Source of the DNA: an uncultured Roseateles sp.
GTDB lineage: Bacteria > Pseudomonadota > Gammaproteobacteria > Burkholderiales > Burkholderiaceae
NCBI GenBank assembly: GCA_946886855.1
Contig: CAMPJJ010000021.1
Coordinates: 1 to 64,000 of the forward strand
Direction: 5' to 3'
DNA length: 64,000 nt
A program made the position numbers and the translations under genes. The first letter of the stretch is position 1. Each line of letters starts with the position of its first letter. This document shows positions 21,808 through 32,049 of the stretch, piece by piece. A model generated the notes under the pieces. That model saw nothing but the letters and a program-made list of their open reading frames with translations, was not told the origin of the DNA and did no database searches.

Positions 21808-23013
21808 TCACTTGAGTCGCCCCGGCTCCAGCAGCGCGGCGTCGATGCCGGGATCCTGCTTCGCCAGCCGAGCGGCGAGCAGTTGTGCCGCGGCGCCGGC
21901 CATGGTCCAGCCGTGCTCGCCATGACCGATGTTCAGCCACACGCCGGGCAGGCCGGATTCGCCGATCAGCGGCAACTCGTCGGGCAGCATCAGGCGCGAG
22001 GTCTTCCAGCGCTGCTGACCGCCGGCGAGCAGCGCGCCCGGGAACCAGTCGTGCGCGGCCTGGTGCAGCGCGCCCATCGACTGGCCGTCCGGCTGCGACG
22101 ACGAGCCCCCCAACTCATTCGCGCCGCCGACGCGCACGCGCTGGCCGAGTCGCGTGAGGCTGACGCCCAGACCCATGTCGATGACGGTCGCGCGCGGCCC
22201 CAGGTCCGGGTGCGCTTCCAGCATGCGCAGCGGCGCGGTCAGCGTGTGGGTGTGGATCGTGCCCCACGGCAGCCTCAGCCCCTGCGCGGCAAGCAGCGGC
22301 GCGGCGCCCTTGCCGGCGCAGACGAGCACCGCATCGACGCGCAGCGGCTCGCTGGCCGCCCCATGGACGGCCGGCTGGTTGCCGGGCTCGATGCGGAGCA
22401 CGTCGGTGTTGAAGTTCCACCGGACGCCCAGCCGTTGCGCTTCCAGCTTCAGCGCCTGGCTGAACTGGCGCGCGTTGGCCGCTTCGTCCTGCGGCAGCAG
22501 GATCCCGCCGTGCAGCGCGGTCTCGGCGTTGAGTCCGGGTTCCTGGGCGCGACAGCCTTGGGCGTCGAGCTCCCGGTGCGGAACCTGCCGCTCCTGCAGC
22601 CGTGCCAGCAGCGGGGCCGCGGCCTTGTAGTCCTTGGCGGTCCGCCACAGCAGCAGCACGCCGGCTTCGCGCTCGACGTCCATCTTCAACTCGCGCCGCC
22701 ACACCGCCATCACGGCTTGCCCGCGTTGCGCCAGCGCATGCAGCGCTTCCGGCATCGCCTGCGGGCCGCGTGCGCGACCGGCGCGCCAATGCGCGAACTT
22801 CCAGCCGAGCTGGCCCGGCTTGCCGCGCCAAGCCAGCGGCGCGTCCGGCCGCGCGGCCATCAGGCCTGGCGCGATCAGGCCGGGCGGCGCGAAGCTCGCG
22901 CCGGTGGCGACGCTGGTATCGCGTTCGAAGACATGGACCTCGTGGCCCCGCAGCGCAAGTTCGTACGCGCTGGTGACGCCGGCCAGACCGGCTCCGATGA
23001 TGGCGACCCGCAT
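21808..23013 (-). CDS. FAD-dependent D-amino-acid dehydrogenase-like oxidoreductase
   Basis: A 401-residue DAO-family flavoprotein. The N-terminal Rossmann motif is GAGLAG with ELALRGHEVHVFER at about 18-31, and the C-terminal FAD-binding end reads LPLIGESGLPGVWLNIGHGEHGWTMA. It resembles DadA, which oxidises D-amino acids and passes electrons to the respiratory chain, though length and sequence allow related amine or glycine oxidases. Its start lies one base after the stop of the amidase upstream, so the two are coupled. DadA paralogues are common, hence no gene symbol. Confidence 0.8.
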   Translation of the reverse strand: MRVAIIGAGLAGVTSAYELALRGHEVHVFERDTSVATGASFAPPGLIAPGLMAARPDAPLAWRGKPGQLGWKFAHWRAGRARGPQAMPEALHALAQRGQAVMAVWRRELKMDVEREAGVLLLWRTAKDYKAAAPLLARLQERQVPHRELDAQGCRAQEPGLNAETALHGGILLPQDEAANARQFSQALKLEAQRLGVRWNFNTDVLRIEPGNQPAVHGAASEPLRVDAVLVCAGKGAAPLLAAQGLRLPWGTIHTHTLTAPLRMLEAHPDLGPRATVIDMGLGVSLTRLGQRVRVGGANELGGSSSQPDGQSMGALHQAAHDWFPGALLAGGQQRWKTSRLMLPDELPLIGESGLPGVWLNIGHGEHGWTMAGAAAQLLAARLAKQDPGIDAALLEPGRLK

Positions 23014-23014
23014 C

Positions 23015-24394
23015 TCAGAGGGTCCCCGCGGCGGGCGCCGCCGTGAGCCTGGGCTTGAGGGCCGCCTCGACGCGCGACGCGGCGCTCAGCACGGCGCGAT
23101 CGCGCCCTGCGGGCGCCCAGAGCATCAGGCCGACCGGCAGCTCGCCGGGGGGTTCGCACGGGATCGAGATCGCGCAGCCGTCGAGCAGGTTCACGACGGC
23201 GGTGTTGCGCAGCAGGCGCGCGTTGGTGGCAAAGAACAGGTCGTCGCTGGTCAGCAAGGGGGCGATCTCCGGAGCTTGGAGGGGAACGGTGGGGCTGAGG
23301 AAGGCGTCGATGTCGGACATCTCCGCCGCCATGTCGTGGATCCAGCGCTGGCGGGCGTCGCGCAGCGCCTCATAGGCGGCAGGGCGGATGGCCTCGCCGC
23401 GGCGGATGCGCAGCGCGACGCGCGGGTCGTAGCGGTCGGCGCGTTCGGCGAGGCGCGCATGGTGCCACGCCCACGCTTCGGCCGCGGTGAGGCCGCCTTG
23501 CGTTTGCAGTTCCGCCACACGGGGGAGGGCGGGCAGCGCGCGGACGTCGATGCGTGCGCCGGCGGCGCGCAGGGTCGCGAGGGCGCGCTCGAAGGCGTCC
23601 GCCACCGCCGGTTCGAGGTCGTCCTGCATGAAGGTCGGCGTGATCGCGAAGCGCCAGGCCGACAGCGGCCGTCCATCGAGTTCGACGGCGTCGCCGCTCA
23701 GCACCGCATGCAGCAACGCGGCGTCCCGCACCGAGCGCGTGATCGCGCCGGCCGTGTCCAGCGAGGGCGCCAAGGGCAGGCAGCCCTCGAGCGGCACCGA
23801 CCGTGCTGTGCCCTTGAAGCCGACCAGCCCCTGCAGCGCGGCGGGAATGCGCAGCGACCCGCCGGTGTCCGAGCCGAGCGCCGCCCAGGCGGCGCCGGTT
23901 GCGACGCTGACCGCGCCGCCGGAGGTGGATCCGCCGGGAATGCGGTCCCGACCGTCGATGGCGTGTGTCGCCGGATTCCGGGGCGTGCCGTGATGCGGAT
24001 TGATGCCGACGCCGGAGAAGGCGAATTCGCTGAGGTTCGTATGGCCGATCAGCGCGGCGCCGGCGGCGCGCAGCCGGGCGACGGCGGGGGCGTCTCGCCC
24101 GGCGGGGCGAGCATCGTCCATCGCGGCGGAGGCGGCCGTCGTCGGATGCCCGGCGACATCGAAGAGGTCCTTCACGGACACCGCCAGACCGCCCAGCGGA
24201 GGGCGCGGCTCGCCGCGATCGGCCGCGGCATCCGAGGCCTCTGCGGCCCGGCGCGCCTCGTCATCGAAGCGCCGCAGGAAGACGTGCGCACACGCGGCGC
24301 TGTCGGCCTGCGCCAGGTTGTCGTTCAGCAGGGCGCGCGCCGAATGGCGGCCCAGGCGCAGCGAGGCGAGCGCCTCGGTCAGGTCGGTCGGCAT
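23015..24394 (-). CDS. Amidase signature family protein
   Basis: Ser-cisSer-Lys amidase of 459 residues. The triad is visible: Lys75 (VSVKDLFDVAG), cis-Ser156 (GGSTSGG) and nucleophile Ser180 (GSDTGGS), with the normal 24-residue gap between the two serines. Such enzymes hydrolyse amides; GatA-, allophanate- and aryl-acylamidase-like members exist and the substrate cannot be told here. I start it at ATG 24394, where the fold begins; a start at 24547 would add 51 residues read from the rpsB leader. The start is 210 bases from divergent rpsB. Confidence 0.85.
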   Translation of the reverse strand: MPTDLTEALASLRLGRHSARALLNDNLAQADSAACAHVFLRRFDDEARRAAEASDAAADRGEPRPPLGGLAVSVKDLFDVAGHPTTAASAAMDDARPAGRDAPAVARLRAAGAALIGHTNLSEFAFSGVGINPHHGTPRNPATHAIDGRDRIPGGSTSGGAVSVATGAAWAALGSDTGGSLRIPAALQGLVGFKGTARSVPLEGCLPLAPSLDTAGAITRSVRDAALLHAVLSGDAVELDGRPLSAWRFAITPTFMQDDLEPAVADAFERALATLRAAGARIDVRALPALPRVAELQTQGGLTAAEAWAWHHARLAERADRYDPRVALRIRRGEAIRPAAYEALRDARQRWIHDMAAEMSDIDAFLSPTVPLQAPEIAPLLTSDDLFFATNARLLRNTAVVNLLDGCAISIPCEPPGELPVGLMLWAPAGRDRAVLSAASRVEAALKPRLTAAPAAGTL

Positions 24395-24406
24395 GCAAAA
24401 ACGGGT

Positions 24407-24604
24407 TATACTCGATGGGTTTTCCCGGATGCACCAGCCGTTGGGGCTGGAGTCCGGTGGGAACGCGGTGTGCAGCAGGGCCGGCCATGGGTCGTGCCTC
24501 TGTCGCTCATCGCAAATTCGCGGATCCGGCGAATCGAGGTGTTGCAACGTCTTTCAGACGTGGCAATTCGTGCCGGATTCTAGAACCAACCTTCGGAGTT
24601 ACTT
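24407..24604 (+). promoter_or_regulatory. rpsB promoter and leader
   Basis: TATACT at 24407-24412 is a good -10 for rpsB. The -35 is poor. It would leave a leader of about 185 bases that contains a 6-bp hairpin (ACGTCT at 24547-24552 with AGACGT at 24556-24561). Long S2-binding leaders regulate rpsB-tsf in other bacteria; whether this one does is not shown. The complement also reads TATAAC, a possible -10 for the amidase gene. Confidence 0.4.
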
Positions 24605-25351
24605 ATGTCCGTCACGATGCGTGAGATGCTGGAAGCCGGCGTCCATTTCGGTCACCAAACCCGCTTCTGGAATCCCAAGATGGCCCCGTATATCTACGGC
24701 CATCGCAACAAGATCCACATCATCAACCTCGAGAAGACGCTGCCCGCGTTCGAGGAAGCCCTGAAGTTCGTGCGCCAGCTGTCTGCCAAGCGCGGCACGA
24801 TCCTGATGGTCGGCACCAAGCGCCAGGCCCGCGACATCGTCGCCGCCGAAGCTGAGCGCGCCGGCGTCCCGAGCGTCAACCAGCGTTGGCTGGGCGGCAC
24901 GCTGACCAACTTCAAGACGGTCAAGACTTCGCTGAAGAAGCTCAAGGACATGCAGGCCCAGATCGACGCCGGCACCCAGCCCGCGATCAAGAAGGAAGCC
25001 CTGATGTTCACGCGCGACATCAACAAGCTGGACAAGAACATCGGCGGCATCCAGGACATGGTCGCGCTGCCGGACGCCCTGTTCGTCATCGACGTCGGCT
25101 ACCACAAGATTGCCGTGCAGGAAGCCAAGAAGCTGGGCATCCCGGTCATCGGCGTCGTGGACACGAACCACTCGCCCATCGGCATCGATTACGTCATTCC
25201 CGGCAACGACGACTCGGCCAAGGCTGTCGCCCTGTACGCCAAGGCGGTCGCCGACGCTGTCCTGGAAGGCCGCGCCAACTCGTCGAACGAAGTCGTCACG
25301 GCCGTCGCCGCTGAAGGCGACGAGTTCGTCGAAGTGAACGAAGGCGCCTGA
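24605..25351 (+). CDS. rpsB: 30S ribosomal protein S2
   Basis: S2 of the small subunit, 248 residues. The N-terminus [20 protein letters not shown] and the repeated hydrophobic-basic blocks ([15 protein letters not shown]) are typical. It heads the rpsB-tsf-pyrH-frr row. Shine-Dalgarno GGAGTT lies just before ATG 24605. Confidence 0.98.
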   Translation: MSVTMREMLEAGVHFGHQTRFWNPKMAPYIYGHRNKIHIINLEKTLPAFEEALKFVRQLSAKRGTILMVGTKRQARDIVAAEAERAGVPSVNQRWLGGTLTNFKTVKTSLKKLKDMQAQIDAGTQPAIKKEALMFTRDINKLDKNIGGIQDMVALPDALFVIDVGYHKIAVQEAKKLGIPVIGVVDTNHSPIGIDYVIPGNDDSAKAVALYAKAVADAVLEGRANSSNEVVTAVAAEGDEFVEVNEGA

Positions 25352-25381
25352 TCCAGGCCCTGACCCGCGACGGGTTCTGAC

Positions 25382-25404
25382 AAGGGGGCTGATTCAGCCC
25401 CCTT
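25382..25404 (+). terminator. rpsB-tsf hairpin, attenuator or partial terminator
   Basis: AAGGGGGCTGA at 25382-25392 is mirrored by TCAGCCCCCTT at 25394-25404, a strong stem. No T-run follows, so read-through to tsf is likely. Confidence 0.5.
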
Positions 25405-25480
25405 CGTCCAAGTAAAGTCCAAGCAGATTCAGATTTCAGCGGTGCCGGAGCGTTCCGGGCCGCGACATACGGAGATTGAA

Positions 25481-26377
25481 ATGGCAGCAATTACCGCAAG
25501 CATGGTCGCCGAGCTGCGCGCCCGCACCGACTCCCCGATGATGGAGTGCAAGAAGGCGCTGACCGAAGCCGACGGCGACATGACCCGCGCCGAAGAGATC
25601 CTGCGCGTCAAGCTGGGCAGCAAGGCCGGCAAGGCCGCCTCGCGCGTCACCGCCGAAGGCGTCGTCGCCGCGGCCGTGAAGGGCAACGCCGGCGCGCTGA
25701 TCGAAGTCAACTGCGAAACCGACTTCGTGTCCAAGAACGATGCCTTCCTGGCCTTCGTGAACGCGCTGGCCGGCCTGATCGTCGACAGCAACCCCGCCGA
25801 CATCGCCGCCCTGTCCGCCCTGCCGCTGTCGCAGGAAGGCTTCGGCCCGACGGTCGAGGACGTGCGCGCCGGCCTGATCGGCAAGATCGGCGAGAACATG
25901 ACGATCCGCCGCTTCAAGCGCTATGAAGGCGCCAAGCTGGCCTCGTACCTGCACGGCACCCGCATCGGCGTGATGGTCGAGTTCGACGGTGACGAAGTCG
26001 CCGCCAAGGACGTCGCGATGCACGTCGCCGCGATGAAGCCGGCCGCGCTGTCGTCCGCCGAAGTGCCGGCCGAGCTGGTCGAGAAGGAACGCAAGATCGC
26101 CGCCGAGAAGGCCGCCGAGTCCGGCAAGCCGGCCGAAATCGTCGCCAAGATGGTCGAAGGCTCGGTGCAGAAGTTCCTGAAGGAAGTCTCGCTGCAGGAC
26201 CAGGTCTTCGTGAAGGCCGCCGATGGCAAGCAGACCGTCGCGCAGATGCTCAAGGACAAGGCCACCGCGGTGAAGTCCTTCACCCTGTACGTGGTGGGCG
26301 AAGGCATCGAGAAGAAGGTCGACGACTTTGCCGCCGAAGTGGCTGCCCAGGTGGCGGCTGCAAGCAAGCAGCAATAA
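25481..26377 (+). CDS. tsf: Elongation factor Ts
   Basis: Guanine-nucleotide exchange factor of EF-Tu, 298 residues. The signature [26 protein letters not shown] at the N-terminus and the core [10 protein letters not shown] are seen. ATG 25481 has GGAG 6 bases upstream; an in-frame GTG at 25442 is rejected as it gives an unconserved 13-residue extension. Confidence 0.97.
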   Translation: MAAITASMVAELRARTDSPMMECKKALTEADGDMTRAEEILRVKLGSKAGKAASRVTAEGVVAAAVKGNAGALIEVNCETDFVSKNDAFLAFVNALAGLIVDSNPADIAALSALPLSQEGFGPTVEDVRAGLIGKIGENMTIRRFKRYEGAKLASYLHGTRIGVMVEFDGDEVAAKDVAMHVAAMKPAALSSAEVPAELVEKERKIAAEKAAESGKPAEIVAKMVEGSVQKFLKEVSLQDQVFVKAADGKQTVAQMLKDKATAVKSFTLYVVGEGIEKKVDDFAAEVAAQVAAASKQQ

Positions 26378-26391
26378 GCGTCGCGACTCAA

Positions 26392-26414
26392 AAAGGGCGC
26401 CTCTGGCGCCCTTT
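26392..26414 (+). terminator. Terminator behind tsf
   Basis: A perfect 10-bp stem (AAAGGGCGCC at 26392-26401 with GGCGCCCTTT at 26405-26414) and TCT loop. Only three T follow, so pyrH may be partly read through. Confidence 0.7.
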
Positions 26415-26484
26415 ACACTTGTGCGCTTGCGCATGCAGGCGCACGCACGACACTCCCTCCATCGGCTGTACTGACGAGGTAACA

Positions 26485-27195
26485 ATGCCCGCCCACAAAC
26501 GCATCCTGCTCAAGCTTTCCGGTGAAGCCCTGATGGGCGACGACTCCTACGGCATCAATCGCGCCACCATCGTGCGCATGGTGCAAGAGATCCAGGAAGT
26601 GACGAAGCTCGGCGTCGAGGTCGCGGTCGTCATCGGCGGCGGCAACATCTTCCGCGGCGTGGCGGGCGGCGCGGTCGGCATGGACCGCGCGACGGCCGAC
26701 TACATGGGCATGCTGGCGACGGTGATGAACTCGCTGGCCCTGGCCGACACGATGCGCCAGGAGGGCATGACCGCGCGCGTCATGTCGGCCATCGCGATCG
26801 AGCAGGTCGTCGAGCCCTACGTGCGTCCCAAGGCGCTGCAGTACCTGGAAGAGGGCAAGGTCGTCGTCTTCGCCGCCGGCACCGGCAACCCCTTCTTCAC
26901 GACCGACACGGCCGCCGCGCTGCGCGGTGCCGAGATCGGCGCCGAGATCGTGCTGAAGGCGACCAAGGTCGACGGCGTCTATACCGCCGACCCCAAGAAG
27001 GATCCGACGGCCACGCGCTACTCGCGCATCAGCTTCGACGAGGCCATCGGCAAGAATCTGCAGGTGCTGGACGCGACCGCCTTCGCGCTGTGCCGCGACC
27101 AGAAGCTGCCGATCCGGGTGTTCTCGATCTTCAAGCCGGGCGCGCTCAAGCGCGTCGTGCTGGGTGAGGACGAGGGCACGCTGGTGCACGTCTGA
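26485..27195 (+). CDS. pyrH: UMP kinase
   Basis: Phosphorylates UMP to UDP; a hexamer of the amino-acid-kinase fold. Motifs [19 protein letters not shown] and [11 protein letters not shown] are present. Length 236. ATG 26485 has GAGGT 6 bases upstream; the in-frame start at 26419 lies at the edge of the tsf terminator and is less likely. Confidence 0.97.
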   Translation: MPAHKRILLKLSGEALMGDDSYGINRATIVRMVQEIQEVTKLGVEVAVVIGGGNIFRGVAGGAVGMDRATADYMGMLATVMNSLALADTMRQEGMTARVMSAIAIEQVVEPYVRPKALQYLEEGKVVVFAAGTGNPFFTTDTAAALRGAEIGAEIVLKATKVDGVYTADPKKDPTATRYSRISFDEAIGKNLQVLDATAFALCRDQKLPIRVFSIFKPGALKRVVLGEDEGTLVHV

Positions 27196-27246
27196 CCGGA
27201 CTGGCGCGTTAGAGACCACGCCGTCCCCCTGATCGAGGAAAAGAAC

Positions 27247-27807
27247 ATGAGCATCGCCGACATCAAGAAGAACGTCGAAGCCAAGATGGCCAAGTCCGTT
27301 GAGGCCTTCAAGAACGAACTGCAGAAGATCCGCACCGGTCGCGCCCACCCGGGGCTGCTGGACCAGGTGCACGTGGACTATTACGGCTCGATGGTCCCCA
27401 TCTCGCAGGTGGCCAACGTCACGCTGCTGGACGCCCGCACGGTCAGCGTGCAGCCCTGGGAAAAGGGCATGAGCCAGAAGATCGAGAAGGCCATCCGCGA
27501 ATCGGACCTGGGCCTGAACCCGTCGTCCATGGGCGACCTGATCCGCGTGCCGATGCCGCCGCTGTCGGAAGAACGCCGCCGCGACCTGGTCAAGGTCTCC
27601 AAGGGTGCCGCCGAAGACGCCAAGGTGGCCGTGCGCAACCTGCGCCGCGACGCCAACGAGCAGGCGAAGAAGGCGGCCAAGGACAAGGTCATCACCGAGG
27701 ACGACGAGCGTCGCAGCCAGGAAGAGATCCAGAAGCTGACCGACCGCGTCGTCTCGGACATCGACAAGCTGCTCTCGGCCAAGGAAGCCGAGATCATGGC
27801 CGTCTGA
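27247..27807 (+). CDS. frr: Ribosome recycling factor
   Basis: Splits post-termination ribosomes with EF-G. The 186-residue protein shows the family features [31 protein letters not shown] and LTEERR-type [11 protein letters not shown]. It lies in the usual pyrH-frr-uppS order, with a GAGGAAAAG ribosome binding stretch before ATG 27247. Confidence 0.98.
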   Translation: MSIADIKKNVEAKMAKSVEAFKNELQKIRTGRAHPGLLDQVHVDYYGSMVPISQVANVTLLDARTVSVQPWEKGMSQKIEKAIRESDLGLNPSSMGDLIRVPMPPLSEERRRDLVKVSKGAAEDAKVAVRNLRRDANEQAKKAAKDKVITEDDERRSQEEIQKLTDRVVSDIDKLLSAKEAEIMAV

Positions 27808-27820
27808 TCGTCGCATCCTC

Positions 27821-28552
27821 GTGAGCGCCGACAGCAAGGCGGGAGTGCCCCGCCATGTGGCCATCGTCATGGATGGCAACGGTCGTTGGGCGAAGAAGCG
27901 CTTCCTCCCGCGTTTCTTCGGCCACAAGCAGGGCGTCGACGCCCTGGTGCGGGTGGTCCAGGCCTGCATCGATCGCGAGATCGAGTACCTCACCGTCTTC
28001 GCCTTCTCCAGCGAGAACTGGAAACGTCCCAGCGACGAGGTGTCCGGCCTGATGGGCCTGGTGCTGGCGGCCGTGTCGCGCTACCTGGCCCGCATGGGCG
28101 CGATGGGCGTGCGCATCCGCATCGTCGGCGACCGCGAGGCGGTGTCCGACAAGCTCCGGGCCGCCTGGGCCGAGGCCGAAGGCTCCACCGCCCACAACAC
28201 CAAGCTGACGCTGAACGTCGCCTTCAACTACGGCGGCCGCTGGGACATCGTCCAGGCCTGCCGCAAGGCGATGGAGGCGGGGGTGCCGCCTGCCGAGCTG
28301 ACCGAGGCGCGGCTGTCCGAGTTCATGGCGATGAGCTATGCCCCCGACCCCGACCTGTTCATCCGCACCGGCGGCGAACTGCGCATCAGCAACTTCATGC
28401 TGTGGCAGACCGCGTACACCGAGTTCGTGTTCTCCGACTGCCTGTGGCCGGAGTTCGGCGAGGCGCAACTGGACGAGGCGATCGCCGCGTTCCGGGTGCG
28501 CGATCGCCGCTTCGGCGGGGTGAACGTTCCGGGCGTCGCCCAGGAGGCTTGA
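27821..28552 (+). CDS. uppS: Isoprenyl transferase, undecaprenyl diphosphate synthase
   Basis: cis-Prenyltransferase making the C55 lipid carrier for peptidoglycan and other polymers from IPP. HVAIVMDGNGRWAKKR holds the catalytic Asp, FAFSSENWKRP is the second signature, and LFIRTGGELRISNFMLWQ binds the diphosphate. Length 243. The start is GTG 27821. cdsA follows one base after the stop. Confidence 0.97.
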   Translation: MSADSKAGVPRHVAIVMDGNGRWAKKRFLPRFFGHKQGVDALVRVVQACIDREIEYLTVFAFSSENWKRPSDEVSGLMGLVLAAVSRYLARMGAMGVRIRIVGDREAVSDKLRAAWAEAEGSTAHNTKLTLNVAFNYGGRWDIVQACRKAMEAGVPPAELTEARLSEFMAMSYAPDPDLFIRTGGELRISNFMLWQTAYTEFVFSDCLWPEFGEAQLDEAIAAFRVRDRRFGGVNVPGVAQEA

Positions 28553-28553
28553 G

Positions 28554-29387
28554 ATGCTGATTCAGCGCGTGATCACGGCCCTGGTGCTGTTGGCCATCCT
28601 GCTGCCGGCGCTGTTCGCGTCGAATCCCATCTGGTTCGCGCTGCTGACGCTGGTGATGATCGCGGCGGCCGGTTGGGAGTGGTCGCGGCTGAACGGCCGG
28701 CCGGGCGCCCCGGCGCTGGCCTTCGGCGCCGTGCTCGCGGCCGCGTGCGCGGCCACCTTCTACCTGGTCGGTTTCAACGTGCCGGCCTGGTGCTGGTGGC
28801 TCGCCGGCGGCATCTGGGTGCTCGGCGGCGTGCGCGCACTCGCGGCCGGTGTGGCCGGCTGGCCGAAGCTGTCGCCGGTGCTGAGGCTGGTGCTCGGCGC
28901 CGTGCTGCTGTGGGCCGCGTGGCTCGCGCTGATCGTCGCGCGCCAGCGCGGCATCAACTTCCTGCTGTCGGCGATGTGCCTGGTCTGGATGGCCGACATC
29001 GCGGCGTACTTCGCCGGCAAGGCCTTCGGCAAGCGCAAGCTCGCACCGGCGATCAGTCCCGGCAAGAGCTGGGAGGGCGCAATCGGCGGCCTCGTCGGCG
29101 TGATCGTGCTGGGCTTCGTCTGGGTCCACGTCATCGACGTGCGTGTCCCCGTGGACTCGGCCTCGCTGTACACGGTGCTGGTGAAGCGCCTCGGCGTCGT
29201 GTCGCTGCTGGCCCTGGTCTTCCTGTCGGCGATGAGCGTCGTCGGCGATCTGTTCGAATCCCTGGTCAAACGGGCCGCGGGCGCCAAGGACAGCAGCCAG
29301 CTGCTGCCCGGCCATGGCGGCGTCCTGGACCGCGTCGACGCGCTGCTGCCGGTGCTGCCGCTGGCGCTGGCGCTGACCTCCCTCTGA
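28554..29387 (+). CDS. cdsA: Phosphatidate cytidylyltransferase
   Basis: Makes CDP-diacylglycerol from phosphatidic acid and CTP, the branch point of phospholipid synthesis. The 277-residue protein has about seven membrane helices and the C-terminal CDP-DG synthase signature region ([31 protein letters not shown]). It is embedded between uppS and dxr, as is usual. Confidence 0.95.
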   Translation: MLIQRVITALVLLAILLPALFASNPIWFALLTLVMIAAAGWEWSRLNGRPGAPALAFGAVLAAACAATFYLVGFNVPAWCWWLAGGIWVLGGVRALAAGVAGWPKLSPVLRLVLGAVLLWAAWLALIVARQRGINFLLSAMCLVWMADIAAYFAGKAFGKRKLAPAISPGKSWEGAIGGLVGVIVLGFVWVHVIDVRVPVDSASLYTVLVKRLGVVSLLALVFLSAMSVVGDLFESLVKRAAGAKDSSQLLPGHGGVLDRVDALLPVLPLALALTSL

Positions 29388-29406
29388 GTCTCCGGATCCC
29401 CTCGCG

Positions 29407-30615
29407 ATGACCGATCACCTCCACCGCCCGCAGCAGGTCTGCGTGCTGGGTTCCACCGGATCCATCGGCACCAACACGCTGGACGTGATCGCGCGCCATC
29501 CGGACCGCTACCGGGTCTTCGCCCTGTCGGCGATGAGCCGCGTCGACGAGCTGGCCGCGCAGTGCGTGCAATTCCAGCCGCGCTTCGCCGTGCTGCCCGA
29601 CGCCGCGCTCGCCGCGCAGCTGCGCACGAAGCTGCGCGCGGCGGGCTCCCGCACCGAGGTGCTCGACAGCATGGCCGCGTTGAGCGAGGTTGCCGCGCAT
29701 CCGGACGTCGACGCGGTGATGGCCGCGATCGTCGGCGCCGCCGGTCTGCCGCCGGCGATGGCCGCGGCGCGCGCGGGCAAGCGCCTGCTGCTCGCGAACA
29801 AGGAGGCCATCGTGCTCGGCGGCGCGCTGTTCATGCGCGCGGTCAAGGAAGGCGGCGCGACGCTGCTGCCGGTGGACTCGGAGCACTCGGCGATCTTCCA
29901 GTGCCTGCCCGAGGACCGCTCGACCTGGCCGCAGCGCATCGATCACATCGTGCTGACCGCGTCCGGCGGCCCGTTCCGGCAACGCGATCCGGCCTCGCTC
30001 GCCGACGTGACGCCGGAGCAGGCCTGCGCCCATCCGAACTGGGTGATGGGTCGCAAGATCTCGGTCGACTCGGCGACGATGATGAACAAGGCGCTCGAGG
30101 TCATCGAGGCGCGCTGGCTCTTCGACCTGAAGCCCGAACAGATCAAGGTGCTGATCCACCCGCAGAGCATCGTGCACTCGATGGTCGTGTGCCGTGACCA
30201 CTCGGTGCTGGCCCAGTTGGGCACGCCCGACATGCGCGTGCCCATCGCTTACGCGCTGGCTTTCCCCGAGCGCATCGTGTCCGGCGCGGGCGTGCTGGAC
30301 CTGCTGAAGACACCGAGCCTCGCCTTCGAGGAGGCCGACGAGCGCCGCTTCCCCGGCCTGCACCTGTCGTGGCAGGCGCTGCGCGCGGCCGAGGGCAGCA
30401 CTGCGGTGCTGAACGCGGCGAACGAGGAGGCGGTCGCTGCCTTCCTCGATCACCGATTGCGCTTCGATCACATCTGCCGTGTCAACCGCGAGGTGCTCGA
30501 ATCCGTGAATCCCGAAGCCGGCGAGGTCGACAGCGTCGAGGGCCTGCTGGTGCTCGACGAGCGCGCCCGCCGGCGCGCGCGACAGCAGATCGCGGCGCTT
30601 GCCGCGGCGGTCTGA
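29407..30615 (+). CDS. dxr: 1-deoxy-D-xylulose 5-phosphate reductoisomerase
   Basis: Second MEP-pathway enzyme, turning DXP to MEP with NADPH. The N-terminal NADPH-binding [14 protein letters not shown] and metal/substrate motifs ([50 protein letters not shown]) are all present. Length 402. It works upstream of IspG (3837). Confidence 0.98.
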   Translation: MTDHLHRPQQVCVLGSTGSIGTNTLDVIARHPDRYRVFALSAMSRVDELAAQCVQFQPRFAVLPDAALAAQLRTKLRAAGSRTEVLDSMAALSEVAAHPDVDAVMAAIVGAAGLPPAMAAARAGKRLLLANKEAIVLGGALFMRAVKEGGATLLPVDSEHSAIFQCLPEDRSTWPQRIDHIVLTASGGPFRQRDPASLADVTPEQACAHPNWVMGRKISVDSATMMNKALEVIEARWLFDLKPEQIKVLIHPQSIVHSMVVCRDHSVLAQLGTPDMRVPIAYALAFPERIVSGAGVLDLLKTPSLAFEEADERRFPGLHLSWQALRAAEGSTAVLNAANEEAVAAFLDHRLRFDHICRVNREVLESVNPEAGEVDSVEGLLVLDERARRRARQQIAALAAAV

Positions 30616-30669
30616 TCCTCCGGTCGACGACCGCCGCCCCGCCCCAGCCTTCGATCCAGGACGTCCGCG

Positions 30670-32040
30670 ATGCTTTCCCAGGTCCTCTACTTCCTCGTCA
30701 CGCTGGGCATCCTGATCGTGATCCACGAATGGGGTCACTACCGGGTCGCGCGCGCCTGCGGCGTCAAGGTGCTGCGTTTCTCGGTCGGCTTCGGCCGGGT
30801 GCTGCTGCGCCGGCGCAAGACGCCGGACAGCACCGAGTTCACGCTCAGCGCGATCCCGCTCGGCGGCTATGTCCGCATGCTCGACGAGAGCGACGGCCCG
30901 GTGGCGCCCGACCAGCAATCGCAGGCCTTCAACCGCAAGACGCTGTGGCAGCGCGCGGCCATCGTCGCCGCGGGGCCGGCCGCCAACCTGATCCTGGCCG
31001 TGGTGCTGTTCGCGGTCGTGGGCTGGATCGGTCGAGAGGAGCCGAAGGCGCTGCTCGGTTCGCCGGCGGCGGGCGGACTGGCCGAACGCGCGGGCTTGCG
31101 CGCCGGCGACTGGGTGCAAGCCTGGTCGCACGACGGCCAGGACTGGGAAGACGTCCGCTCGATGCCCGACTTCGGCTGGCAACTGGCGCAGGCCGTTGCG
31201 GACAGGCAGCCGCTGCTGATCAGCGTCAGCGACGCCGGCGGTCATGGCCGCCGCACGGTGCGCCTGGGGACCGACACGCTGGAGAGCCGCGACTTCGACG
31301 AGAGGACGATGGGCCTCATCGGGCTGGGCGGCGTGTTCGTCGAGCCGGTGCTGGGTCGCATGGTCGACGGCGAGCCCGCGCAGGCGGCGGGACTGCTGCC
31401 CGGCGATCGGGTGCTGCGCGTCAACGACGAGCCGGTGCCGGACGTCGCCTGGTTCATCCAGCGCGTGCGTCGCGCCATCGTCGATGGACAGCCGGAGCCG
31501 CTGCGCGTGGTCGTGCGTCGCGACGGCCAGCCCCTGGAGCGCGTGGTCACGCCGCGCGTCGAGATCAACGGCGACCAGCGCGTGGCCCGCATCGGCGCGG
31601 GCTTCGACGCCCGGCCGGCCAGCGTCATGGTGCACTACGGCCCCGTCGAATCGGTGCGGCAAGGCCTGACCCGCACCTGGGAGCTCAGCGCGCTGACCGT
31701 GAAGACGCTCGGGCGCATGTTGATCGGTGAAGCCTCGGTAAAGAACCTCAGCGGACCCATCACGATCGCCAAGGCGGCGGACCAGTCGGCGAGCCTCGGA
31801 CTGACGGCGTTCCTGAGCTTCCTCGCCGCCGTCAGCGTGAGCCTCGGGGTGCTGAACCTGCTGCCGCTGCCGATGCTCGATGGCGGACACCTGATGTATT
31901 ATCTTTTCGAGGGTTTGAGCGGCCGCCCTGTCTCTGAGTGGTGGCACAAGCAGCTGCAACGCGCAGGCATTGCCGTCGTGCTGCTGATGATGAGCCTGGC
32001 CCTTTTCAACGATCTGACCCGCACGCTGGGTCTGCACTGA
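30670..32040 (+). CDS. rseP: Site-2 protease RseP
   Basis: Intramembrane zinc metalloprotease that cleaves anti-sigma factor RseA and signal-peptide remnants. HEWGH at 19-23 is the zinc site (HExxH), two PDZ domains follow at about 110-310, and the second zinc-binding region is NLLPLPMLDGGHL near the C-terminus. Length 456. It lies beside bamA and skp, whose failure triggers the sigma-E response it serves. Confidence 0.96.
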   Translation: MLSQVLYFLVTLGILIVIHEWGHYRVARACGVKVLRFSVGFGRVLLRRRKTPDSTEFTLSAIPLGGYVRMLDESDGPVAPDQQSQAFNRKTLWQRAAIVAAGPAANLILAVVLFAVVGWIGREEPKALLGSPAAGGLAERAGLRAGDWVQAWSHDGQDWEDVRSMPDFGWQLAQAVADRQPLLISVSDAGGHGRRTVRLGTDTLESRDFDERTMGLIGLGGVFVEPVLGRMVDGEPAQAAGLLPGDRVLRVNDEPVPDVAWFIQRVRRAIVDGQPEPLRVVVRRDGQPLERVVTPRVEINGDQRVARIGAGFDARPASVMVHYGPVESVRQGLTRTWELSALTVKTLGRMLIGEASVKNLSGPITIAKAADQSASLGLTAFLSFLAAVSVSLGVLNLLPLPMLDGGHLMYYLFEGLSGRPVSEWWHKQLQRAGIAVVLLMMSLALFNDLTRTLGLH

Positions 32041-32049
32041 AGCTTCCGC

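Noticed and set aside
23015..24547. Longer amidase start at 24547
   Set aside because: The added 51 residues are unconserved and lie in the rpsB leader; the fold begins at 24394.
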